From Aricia agestis (Eukaryota; Arthropoda; Insecta; Lepidoptera; Lycaenidae): a stretch of DNA of 64,000 bases. The stretch covers positions 9,248,001-9,312,000 of the forward strand of contig NC_056420.1 in the NCBI RefSeq assembly GCF_905147365.1. The letters run 5' to 3'. Positions 62,701-64,000 of the stretch are shown piece by piece; within the stretch, counting starts at the first letter, position 1; every line of letters starts with the position of its first letter. The notes below the pieces were generated by a model that saw only the letters and a list, made by a program, of their open reading frames with translations, searched no databases and was not told the origin of the DNA. The position numbers and the translations under genes were made by a program.

Positions 62701-64000
62701 ATCACTGACCTCTATAATACCGGCTATGCCGTACAAATTGGCAGCTATTTTTGTGCCGATTTGAAGCGCCGCGGTGAGCGTACTGTGAACTAATTACATA
62801 AAAAATGACAACCGCCATTTGCAAAATAGAAGATCCAAGTACACTCACTACTGCTTTCACATAGCAATCAGCGCCAATATGGCGACTTTCAAATAGGAAC
62901 ATTTTAATAAGAGCGATCGCCTGTCCAGTGTATTATGGAGGTCAGTGCGTCGCATACAGAAACGAAAATAGATTATTTTAAAAAGTTATTTTTGCAACAA
63001 TCATATTTGGTACACGACTGTTTAATTATATTTGCATGATTAAACATATCATACTTTCCACAGGCGTGCAGCAGCATCTACTTCACCATGGAGTCCCTCC
63101 ACCAAGTCCACTTCCTATACCAGTACTCGCTCAAGATGTTCCTCGATATATTCAGCACGGTGCTCGTATGTCCCGCGCTCAACGGACAGACGGACTACAC
63201 CAGCAGACTCAAGACTATTACTGAGGAGCTGTTTATTGTGAGTATTGTATAATCAACAGGGTAGCAACGCGTTTTTTCTTCTAGAGAGGGGTGTCAATAA
63301 TGAAATTACTATAATGCTACCAAAAAAAAGAATGAAAAAATTGCTACTAACCTGTTTAAAATATAAATCAAGAACTTTTCTTATTATTATAGGCGGTGTA
63401 CGAGCGCGTAGCCCGCGGCATGCTGCACACCGACCGGCTGACGTTCGCGCTGCTGCTGTGCCGCATCCAGCTGAAGGGCATAGGCGCAGAGGACACGTTG
63501 GAGCAGCAGTTCGGTGTGTTCCTGCGCGGCCGCGAGGGCTTCCAGGTGTCAACGCCGCCTGTCGAGCCGCTGTCGCAGCAACAGCACGAGGCTGCTGCTA
63601 GGCTTAGCTCCAGGTGTGTGTTAGTGTAGTTCGCGCTGTACCGTACCGTATCCAGCTGAAGGGTATCGGGGCGCAGGACACACTGGAGAGTAATCTACGT
63701 GCTGTTTTATTTCTAGTATTACAAAAAAATATGTTAAAAAGGTATAATAGGTAATAACAGCCGGTAAATATTAAATAAGTAAACCAAAACAAAGTCATAA
63801 GAAAATCCGTCTATGAGATTAACGTTGGTGTGCATTTACAGACTCGTGGCGTTCCGTCGTCTCGTGGAGAAGGCGTGTGCGCTACCGGAATTGGGGGCGT
63901 GGCTGTCGCAGGCCGCGCCCGAGCAGTGCGTCCCGACGCTGTGGGACGCCGAGCCCGCCTCGCCGCCCGCGCCACACACGCTCGCCATGTACCGCCTGCT
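11061..64000 (+). CDS. Dhc64C: Cytoplasmic dynein 1 heavy chain, 77 exons, 3' end beyond window
   Basis: Motor subunit of cytoplasmic dynein, the ATP-driven minus-end microtubule motor. I joined 77 GT-AG exons by eye. Cumulative coding length is 11,948 bases and the phase agrees at every junction. The protein opens MGDSLDGSEN and runs through tail, linker, AAA1 (GPAGTGKT, residues 1891-1898), AAA2 (GPSGSGKST, 2208-2216), AAA3 (GPPGSGKT, 2586-2593), AAA4 (GVSGAGKTT, 2928-2936), stalk with microtubule-binding domain (from about 3286), AAA5 and the beginning of AAA6. These positions are within about 20 residues of those I recall for the human protein, so no internal exon appears to be missing. 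The family is about 4,640 residues long, so roughly 650 are off the end. The start ATG at 11061 sits in a good context (gccaaaATGG). Exon coordinates are in the block entries below. Axonemal dyneins are excluded by the cytoplasmic-type start and P-loop sequences. Confidence 0.98.
12437..12510 (+). repeat. Helitron 5' fragment in intron 4
   Basis: 'ctaatattataaatgcgaaa' followed by 'ttcacgcccaaaccgttgaa' matches the left part of the element at 23461. The right part is missing. Confidence 0.6.
12871..13262 (+). repeat. SINE-like lepidopteran repeat in intron 5
   Basis: Contains gtttaccggaggcccaatcc, C-rich 'cctaccctcccc' runs, and the end 'gtgacccgtttgctcgtttg' plus an A-rich tail. The same repeat recurs at 15042, 41372 and 59502. 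The C-rich centre is interrupted at 13030-13130 by other sequence. Confidence 0.75.
13640..14047 (-). repeat. 'agggttccgtacc' dispersed repeat in intron 6
   Basis: On the plus strand the left edge reads agggttctgtacccaaaggg and the right edge ggtacggaacccttcgtgcg then gagtccgactcgcacttggc. A ctgtctgt microsatellite lies near 13695. Read on the minus strand it matches the family also seen at 5066-6305. Confidence 0.65.
14524..14782. mobile_element. hAT-type MITE in intron 8
   Basis: The ends are tagggttgccagg / cctggcaaccctа-type inverted repeats, flanked by the 8-bp duplication tatgtggt (14516-14523 and 14783-14790). 259 bp, non-coding. Confidence 0.88.
14954..15431. mobile_element. Inverted-repeat element in intron 8, carrying a nested SINE-like repeat
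   Basis: 'aggtctaccaggacctgatg' near 14971 is answered by its near complement near 15400-15424 (catcagatcctggtagacct). The middle, 15042-15365, is a SINE-like repeat in reverse orientation. Confidence 0.7.
15042..15365 (-). repeat. SINE-like lepidopteran repeat, reverse orientation, in intron 8
   Basis: Reverse complement of the intron 5 repeat, beginning with the T-rich tail and 'atgaaataagggggcaaac' and ending near 'gagccggcccattcgtgc'. Nested in an inverted-repeat element. Confidence 0.8.
15507..24917 (+). CDS. Dhc64C: Dynein heavy chain exons 9-19: tail (DHC_N1 region)
   Basis: Residues 434-998, the tail helical bundles (Pfam DHC_N1 type). Exons: 15507-15648, 16768-16978, 17383-17582, 17940-18075, 18297-18403, 19686-19849, 20260-20365, 22614-22769, 23126-23305, 24283-24426, 24772-24917. 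Exon 10 starts with an Ala/Pro-rich stretch (VLRPRAAPAADAGAGEPTQP), which looks like a variable insert. Exon 17 starts on a GTG codon within the frame, which is internal and not a start. Introns are rich in mobile elements, including hAT-type elements in introns 9 and 13 and a Helitron in intron 17. Confidence 0.95.
15665..16401. mobile_element. hAT-type non-autonomous element in intron 9
   Basis: Terminal inverted repeats cagtgttgtcacat / gtgtgacaacactg are flanked by a perfect 8-bp duplication ctcacaaa (15657-15664 and 16402-16409). The 737-bp element carries no transposase ORF. It is inserted 16 bases after the exon 9 donor begins. Confidence 0.9.
18910..19634. mobile_element. hAT-type non-autonomous element in intron 13
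   Basis: Inverted ends cactggcggcgta / tacgccgccactg are flanked by the 8-bp duplication acgatcgg (18902-18909 and 19635-19642). 725 bp with a G-rich left subterminal region. No transposase ORF. Confidence 0.9.
21165..21916. mobile_element. GC-rich inverted-repeat element in intron 15
   Basis: The two ends mirror each other (cctccgctgccggcgccg at the left, its complement at the right), and the subterminal regions carry repeated gccggcgcc cores, at least five in all. The interior is AT-rich and has no convincing protein. A target duplication could not be fixed. An open frame at 21605-22093 runs through the right arm and is not credible as a gene. Confidence 0.7.
23461..24104 (+). mobile_element. 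Helitron-type non-autonomous element in intron 17
   Basis: It starts tctatactaatattataaa after A at 23460 and ends cgggcaacagctag followed by T at 24105. A hairpin (cgcggacgaagtcgcg) lies just before the end, as in Helitrons. A tgtc/ctgt microsatellite is at 23497-23522. 644 bp, no Rep/helicase coding. Confidence 0.85.
24142..24163 (+). repeat. (AAT)n microsatellite, intron 17
   Basis: About six aat units following an A-run, just after the Helitron. Confidence 0.8.
24644..24674. other. Perfect 14-bp GC-rich hairpin in intron 18
   Basis: cacggcaggactgc and its exact complement with a 3-base loop (acg), about 100 bases before exon 19. Confidence 0.8.
25772..26559 (+). pseudogene. LINE ORF1, coiled-coil protein, frameshifted
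   Basis: It starts MEDLIKDIGVKMNETIEEI and contains a coiled-coil stretch (NKKLQEEVNLLKQKVQHLEK) followed by an RNA-binding-like region (RLGKRNINKTRPILIRL) and a basic Lys-rich tail. The frame changes near 26045-26055 by what looks like a one-base loss. No zinc knuckle is seen. ORF1 proteins of LINEs bind element RNA. Confidence 0.75.
26640..29400 (+). pseudogene. LINE ORF2: endonuclease plus reverse transcriptase, several lesions
   Basis: An AP-type endonuclease domain lies at the 5' end (TLNTRTL, MGDFNAQVGA, and later WISPDGSFKNEIDYI). A reverse transcriptase domain follows (KSHIILLHKNGSKDD, YRPISLMSNVYKIFAKIL, GVRQGDPLS, catalytic FADDLVLL), and the C-terminus has the WRWTGHMLR motif common in RTE-like proteins. 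Lesions are a frameshift near 26850, a stop at 27425-27427, and a stop and frameshift around 28439-28456, so the copy cannot make a full protein. Confidence 0.85.
29778..32788 (+). CDS. Dhc64C: Dynein heavy chain exons 20-26: end of tail, neck, start of linker
   Basis: Residues 998-1386, joining the tail to the linker. Exons: 29778-29927, 30083-30175, 30603-30817, 31274-31503, 31800-32022, 32164-32311, 32683-32788. The sequence is strongly helical and charged (for example VQQLKREVLAWEKQVDIYRE). Exon 22 is followed by a decayed partial copy of itself. Intron 19, before this block, is 4.86 kb because it holds a Helitron with a nested LINE. Intron 26, after it, holds a gypsy element. Confidence 0.95.
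30415..30534. mobile_element. Short MITE in intron 21
   Basis: Inverted ends 'gtcaaaaaagtgaagaaatt' and complement (aatttcctcgcttttttgac), about 120 bp. This terminal sequence is one I associate with lepidopteran MITEs. Confidence 0.65.
30838..30960 (+). repeat. Decayed partial copy of exon 22 and its donor
   Basis: A middle part of exon 22 (tcgcgtacagagcaaggtcg in the original) is matched near 30872-30900, and the exon end plus intron start (agcagcagaccatcggtaa) recurs at 30909-30927, about 104 bp after the original, followed by the shared 'ccgagtgttaagg'. An internal stretch is deleted. Confidence 0.85.
32366..32558. mobile_element. MITE with about 50-bp inverted repeats in intron 25
   Basis: 'tgctaagtactcacatacgg' and the next 30 bases are matched by a near-perfect complement ending tagca at 32558. 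193 bp, non-coding. Confidence 0.85.
32861..33090 (-). repeat. Gypsy element 3' LTR
   Basis: It begins tgaagtgagcaaggtcctcg on the plus strand and is nearly identical to 35094-35323. Differences include a small duplication (gggtgg) near 32890 and a changed outer end near 33090. Confidence 0.85.
33087..34498 (-). pseudogene. Gypsy pol remnant: protease and reverse transcriptase, no RNase H or integrase
   Basis: The aspartic protease motif (FLVDTGSDLCVYP) lies in the gag frame directly after the gag stop. The reading frame then shifts near 34400 into the long pol frame. The reverse transcriptase has DGWRPCGDYRMLN, VFSKIDLVKAYNQI and the catalytic YLDD. It ends after the thumb region (VRELRRFLGMLNFYRRF) a short way into the connection, where it meets the LTR. 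The copy is defective. Confidence 0.85.
34499..35104 (-). pseudogene. Gypsy gag
   Basis: About 201 codons with gypsy gag features: REKKIRQLLIHEELGDRKPS, FLRSIWSSSLPAGTQAIVAS, a Pro/Ser-rich linker, a coiled-coil segment, and a Cys/His motif starting CWYHQKFADRARKC near the C-terminus. It closes at TAA (about 34499), after which the protease continues in the same frame. The stop therefore either breaks a former gag-pol fusion or is a natural termination point. The N-terminus looks shortened against usual gypsy gag. Confidence 0.7.
35094..35323 (-). repeat. Gypsy element 5' LTR
   Basis: Direct repeat of the 32861-33090 segment. Read on the minus strand it starts TG (tgtagtgactag) and ends CA. 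The segment immediately inside (tggtgaccccaacgg on the minus strand) is where the primer binding site should lie. Confidence 0.85.
35466..39373 (+). CDS. Dhc64C: Dynein heavy chain exons 27-35: linker and entry to AAA1
   Basis: Residues 1387-1891. The linker (DHC_N2 type) is the lever that swings over the AAA ring in the power stroke. Exons: 35466-35675, 35982-36128, 36312-36484, 36719-36886, 37165-37330, 37604-37789, 38092-38271, 38899-39021, 39214-39373. Hallmarks are VQRRWVYLEGIFSGSADIK (exon 29), RFYFVGDEDLLEIIGN (exon 31), and KFLYGFEYLGVQDRLVQTPL followed by TDRCYLTMTQAL (exon 35) just before the AAA1 P-loop. Exon 33 has tandem partial copies in the following intron. Confidence 0.96.
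38336..38671 (+). repeat. Tandem partial copies of exon 33 and its donor in intron 33
   Basis: The 3' part of exon 33 plus the first intron bases (starting aagcgtgtgcag at 38173) recurs at 38336 and 38499, a period of 163 bp, with a shorter fourth remnant near 38633-38671. Copies 2 and 3 keep donor-like ends (ggtgagc, ggtgagt), but copy 3 has an internal deletion and none has a proper acceptor. 163 is not a multiple of three, so use of a copy donor would shift the frame. Confidence 0.9.
39598..39643. other. Perfect 21-bp hairpin in intron 35
   Basis: cggtgacgatatttccaaca and the next base pair with a perfect complement across a 4-base loop (aaca). It lies 48 bases before exon 36, which encodes the AAA1 P-loop. 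A remnant of a MITE or an RNA structure. Confidence 0.85.
39692..42219 (+). CDS. Dhc64C: Dynein heavy chain exons 36-41: AAA1, main ATPase site
   Basis: Residues 1891-2190. AAA1 is the main ATP-hydrolysing module. Exons: 39692-39825, 39961-40084, 40642-40882, 41166-41280, 41608-41803, 42131-42219. Walker A GPAGTGKTES is encoded at the start of exon 36. Walker B (CFDEFN; Asp-Glu about residues 1943-1944) is in exon 37. Exon 38 carries the conserved MNPGYAGRSNLPDNLK sensor region. Exon 41 ends in NTWMEK. Confidence 0.97.
40376..40610 (+). repeat. Dispersed repeat in intron 37
   Basis: 'cctattgccgtccactactg' then 'gtaggcctcccccaatgagc' and 'cgatctcgatcttgggcagc' are signatures of a repeat common in Lepidoptera (from memory). 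Open frames across it are repeat-derived. Confidence 0.6.
40996..41040. other. Perfect 18-bp hairpin in intron 38
   Basis: gaaactgttttgagactc pairs with its exact complement across a 9-base loop. Confidence 0.85.
41372..41418 (-). repeat. SINE-like repeat, 3' fragment, intron 39
   Basis: Only the tail part is present (atgaaataagggggcaaacg then agcaaacgggtcacctg). Confidence 0.7.
42723..42770 (+). other. GC-rich exon-like island in intron 41, possible copy of exon 41 end
   Basis: The last 18 bases before a gtcagt donor translate STWIEK, matching the NTWMEK end of exon 41. The frame is open back to a TAG at 42720. The surrounding GC content is exon-like in an otherwise AT-rich intron. It could be a remnant duplication or a 21-nt in-frame microexon (acceptor gcgcag before 42750). 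Confidence 0.3.
43582..49183 (+). CDS. Dhc64C: Dynein heavy chain exons 42-50: AAA2
   Basis: Residues 2191-2583. AAA2 binds ATP structurally. Exons: 43582-43691, 43785-43910, 44138-44315, 44530-44639, 47343-47460, 47745-47902, 48120-48246, 48387-48476, 49024-49183. Walker A GPSGSGKST is in exon 42 and the Walker B-like segment WIIFDGDVDPEW is in exon 44. Intron 45 is enlarged to 2.7 kb by a LINE-like element with a gag-type ORF. Exon 44 has a decayed partial copy 32 bases downstream of its donor. Confidence 0.97.
44348..44420 (+). repeat. Decayed partial copy of exon 44
   Basis: 'atggatcatattcgacggcg' and the following 25 bases repeat the Walker B-like part of exon 44, 168 bp downstream. A deletion then jumps to ctcgctgccgcccaacgt. 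The donor is lost, so the copy cannot serve as an exon. Confidence 0.9.
44690..47275 (+). mobile_element. LINE-like element with a gag-type ORF only, in intron 45
   Basis: The element spans most of dynein intron 45: a 5' leader with two 'ccctattggga' motifs (44697, 44806), one gag-like ORF (44996-46443), a long AT-rich 3' region of about 800 bases and an A-rich end near 47250-47275. No reverse transcriptase or endonuclease coding is seen in any frame. The exact ends are uncertain. Similar AT-rich segments near 44652 and 47292 (atatttaatatttt / atatttaacatttt) may be a degenerate target duplication. Confidence 0.6.
44996..46443 (+). pseudogene. Gag-like ORF1 with CCHC zinc knuckles (R1-clade style)
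   Basis: The first part opens AMVHTPKMGAKPKKTKGK in a basic region, then a helical segment (SGLADNLEKLEGKIGDIERL). After a frame change in a G-rich run around 45545-45560 the second part continues to 46443. It has a conserved fold region (ERIRKGKGRKVIIGFRDR, ILYGVLKSNTDNDICDAI) and three Cys/His knuckles, CSHCLGYGHGKRFC, CGHCSGTHHKSQC and a longer third (CINC...H...C). This layout is typical of ORF1 of R1-like LINEs of insects. It is shown as broken because of the frame change, which could also be a slip or an assembly error. Confidence 0.75.
48573..48831. mobile_element. Palindromic TA-flanked MITE in intron 49 (Tc1/mariner-like)
   Basis: 259 bp, almost a perfect palindrome with arms of over 100 bp (cagggtgtaacaaaaataag and complement), flanked by TA at 48571-48572 and 48832-48833. 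It would fold into a long hairpin in the pre-mRNA. Confidence 0.88.
49260..49302 (+). repeat. (CA)n microsatellite, intron 50
   Basis: About 20 uninterrupted ca units 80 bases after the exon 50 donor. It should be length-polymorphic. Confidence 0.95.
49707..52243 (+). CDS. Dhc64C: Dynein heavy chain exons 51-56: AAA3
   Basis: Residues 2583-2889. AAA3 is the regulatory ATPase site that gates the motor and Lis1 response. Exons: 49707-49894, 50302-50428, 50662-50810, 51066-51259, 51765-51910, 52128-52243. Walker A GPPGSGKTM is in exon 51, Walker B LFCDEINLPD (Asp-Glu about 2655-2656) in exon 52, and FVGACNPPTDPGRKPL in exon 53. All key residues are intact. Confidence 0.97.
51301..51401 (+). mobile_element. 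5'-truncated LINE tail with target duplication, intron 54
   Basis: About 100 bp ending in an A-rich tail (ttaaataaattaataaaaaa), flanked by a 16-bp direct repeat (aaaagtcaacatgtat at 51285-51300 and 51402-51417). Clear product of target-primed reverse transcription. Confidence 0.85.
52408..54958 (+). CDS. Dhc64C: Dynein heavy chain exons 57-61: AAA4
   Basis: Residues 2890-3165. AAA4 is the last nucleotide-binding module before the stalk. Exons: 52408-52599, 53297-53458, 53782-53891, 54150-54303, 54750-54958. Walker A GVSGAGKTTLSRF is in exon 57 and Walker B AFILDESNV (Asp-Glu about 2986-2987) in exon 58. [20 protein letters not shown] (exon 60) is the conserved sensor and arginine-finger region. 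Introns 57 and 58 contain MITE-like elements. Confidence 0.97.
52863..53235. mobile_element. TA-flanked MITE in intron 57 with GC-rich centre
   Basis: Inverted ends cagggtgcaattaaacct / aggtttaattgcaccctg extend about 30 bp, flanked by TA on both sides. The interior includes a CG-rich stretch (53020-53100) unlike the intron around it. Confidence 0.85.
53499..53652. mobile_element. Palindromic MITE in intron 58
   Basis: 'cccgtatttttggtcagtac' at the left and its complement (gtactgaccaaaaatacagg) at the right, with further matching inside (gacccggtctt / aagacc-like). About 150 bp. Target duplication not determined. Confidence 0.75.
55300..55939 (+). CDS. Dhc64C: Dynein heavy chain exons 62-64: ascending stalk coiled coil (CC1)
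   Basis: Residues 3165-3286, the outgoing helix of the antiparallel stalk coiled coil that carries the microtubule-binding domain. Exons: 55300-55459, 55653-55754, 55840-55939. The translation is charged and heptad-like (VEQVEEMQKSLAVKSQ, DQQEAEKKKVESQEIQ). Exon 64 ends in phase 1 and joins in frame with either version of exon 65. Donors of exons 62-64 are weak (gttaga, gtttga, gtttgg), leading into the alternative-exon region. Confidence 0.96.
56175..56370 (+). CDS. Dhc64C: Dynein heavy chain alternative exon 65a: first half of microtubule-binding domain
   Basis: 196 bases encoding the tip of CC1 and the first helices of the microtubule-binding domain: AVRSIKKQQLVEVRSMANPP, then a helix starting SVVKMALESICTLLGE. 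It has an AG acceptor at 56173-56174 and a gttagt donor at 56371. It starts in phase 1 and ends in phase 2, exactly as 65b does, so either version joins exon 64 to exon 66. It is open throughout and differs from 65b at about 23 positions. Changes include KGDT for NATD before the conserved Trp, KDN for REN, and one residue fewer near the end. Its GC content is lower than that of 65b. Preservation of frame, splice sites and family-conserved residues argues against a decaying copy. Transcript evidence is needed to confirm use. Confidence 0.85.
56371..56831 (+). other. Intron between alternative exons 65a and 65b
   Basis: 461 bases. I see no repeat family, no third exon copy and no ORF of note. 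The acceptor before 65b has a poor pyrimidine tract (tcgcttggcggtggcggctacag), as does that before 65a (tactctcacacgacag). Weak sites are common at regulated exons. The spacing is too long for simple steric exclusion of the two exons. Confidence 0.5.
56832..57030 (+). CDS. Dhc64C: Dynein heavy chain alternative exon 65b: first half of microtubule-binding domain
   Basis: 199 bases, paralogous to 65a: AVKSIKKQHLVEVRAMGNPP, then a helix starting ATVKVALESICLLLGE. It is GC-rich, with acceptor AG at 56830-56831 and a gtgagc donor at 57031. From memory of the family, this version is nearer to the vertebrate sequence (KQHLVEVR, TDWK, MREN). It has one extra Ser near its end (IVSNF against IVNF in 65a). 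The length is 1 modulo 3, as in 65a, so inclusion of both or neither would shift the frame. Residue numbers quoted for the gene use this version (residues 3286-3352). Confidence 0.93.
57031..58106 (+). other. Intron after exon 65b with C-rich tract
   Basis: The first 65 bases after the donor are strikingly C-rich, with repeated ccccgcc units (57053-57093). The rest is AT-rich and shows no exon copy or recognised repeat. The C-rich tract is a candidate splicing-regulatory element for the adjacent alternative exon (inference). Confidence 0.5.
58107..58686 (+). CDS. Dhc64C: Dynein heavy chain exons 66-67: second half of microtubule-binding domain and returning stalk helix (CC2)
   Basis: Residues 3352-3463. 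Exons: 58107-58224, 58471-58686. Exon 66 encodes DDVREKMKSRYLSNPDYNFE and CGPMVKWAIAQ, the distal helices of the microtubule-binding domain. Exon 67 encodes CC2 (YADMLKRVEPLRNELKALED and later SYKEEYAQLISQAQAIKADL). Exon 66 is shared by both exon 65 isoforms, so only the first half of the domain varies. Confidence 0.96.
59307..63613 (+). CDS. Dhc64C: Dynein heavy chain exons 68-76: AAA5 and start of AAA6
   Basis: Residues 3464-3930. Exons: 59307-59462, 60314-60487, 60785-60949, 61302-61438, 62017-62177, 62305-62447, 62556-62624, 63064-63237, 63393-63613. AAA5 has a degenerate P-loop (IIDPSGQATEF), as usual for this module. LLVQDVENYDPILNPVLNRE and VIFLSTRDPTVEFPPDMCSR are conserved AAA5 landmarks. 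Exons 73-74 encode the buttress/strut coiled coil. Exon 76 enters AAA6 and has a decayed partial copy 15 bases after its donor. Confidence 0.95.
59502..59591 (+). repeat. SINE-like repeat, 3' fragment, intron 68
   Basis: 'gcacctgcagctcttctaat' to 'gtgacccgtttgctcgtttg' matches the end of the intron 5 copy. Confidence 0.7.
59592..59976 (+). mobile_element. Helitron-type non-autonomous element in intron 68
   Basis: The 3' end (gacgcggacgaagtcgcggg then caacagctag) matches the element at 23461. The left end is in tctatacatctata repeats and its exact start is uncertain. Contains a tgtc microsatellite at 59740-59768. A SINE-like fragment lies directly upstream. Confidence 0.75.
61680..61977. mobile_element. 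Inserted fragment with 11-bp target duplication, intron 71
   Basis: 298 bp between direct repeats atccaacgcag (61669-61679 and 61978-61988). It contains 'attcaaagattcaaagactt', the reverse of a LINE-like tail. It ends 39 bases before exon 72. Confidence 0.75.
62703..62947. mobile_element. hAT-type MITE in intron 74
   Basis: Ends cactgacctctataata / tattatggaggtcagtg are flanked by the 8-bp duplication cgtcgcat (62695-62702 and 62948-62955). 245 bp, non-coding. Confidence 0.9.
63629..63693 (+). repeat. Decayed partial copy of exon 76
   Basis: The segment 'gttcgcgctg' to 'gacacactggaga' matches exon 76 (from 63443) at a distance of about 186 bp, with substitutions and a short deletion. No splice sites remain. 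Confidence 0.85.
63842..64000 (+). CDS. Dhc64C: Dynein heavy chain exon 77, truncated by window end
   Basis: The exon begins after 'tttacag' in phase 2 and is open to the last base (LVAFRRLVEKACALPELGAW and onward). It is part of AAA6. The rest of AAA6, the C-terminal domain and the stop codon lie outside the window. Confidence 0.9.

Noticed and set aside
1..64000. tRNA, rRNA or CRISPR features
   Set aside because: None seen on either strand; short direct repeats are all transposon duplications, microsatellites or exon copies.

Overview
The window is from an insect nuclear genome, most likely a moth or butterfly. This rests on two things: a conserved animal gene split into many short GC-rich exons in AT-rich introns, and recognisable lepidopteran repeat families. 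The repeats include Helitrons that start TC and end CTAG, with a hairpin in 'gcggacgaagtcgcg' just before the end, a SINE-like repeat with a C-rich centre, and 'agggttccgtacc' repeats. The species cannot be named from sequence alone.

Layout: 1-7081 holds no host gene I can support, only dispersed repeats. 7082-10263 is an almost intact PIF/Harbinger DNA transposon with terminal inverted repeats, a TAA target duplication, a transposase gene (one premature stop) and a convergent MADF-domain accessory gene. From 11061 to the window end, on the plus strand, runs one very large gene, cytoplasmic dynein 1 heavy chain (Dhc64C/DYNC1H1 orthologue). I traced 77 consecutive exons (11,948 coding bases, about 3,982 residues) with every splice phase agreeing. 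They cover the tail, linker, AAA1-AAA4 with all four P-loops, the stalk and microtubule-binding domain, AAA5 and the start of AAA6. The rest lies beyond the window.

The main discovery candidate is exon 65. Two complete, paralogous, phase-compatible versions lie in tandem (56175-56370 and 56832-57030). Each encodes the tip of stalk helix CC1 and the first half of the microtubule-binding domain. Using both or neither would break the frame, so they look like mutually exclusive exons that would give dynein two microtubule-contact variants. Three other exons (22, 33, 44) and exon 76 are followed in their downstream introns by decayed partial tandem copies, and exon 41 possibly so. Local exon duplication has therefore recurred in this gene and may be how the exon 65 pair arose.

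The introns carry many mobile elements: an RTE-like LINE nested in a Helitron, an internally deleted gypsy LTR element on the minus strand, a LINE-like element with only a gag-type ORF, several hAT-type elements with 8-bp target duplications, TA-flanked MITEs and other Helitrons. None interrupts an exon.
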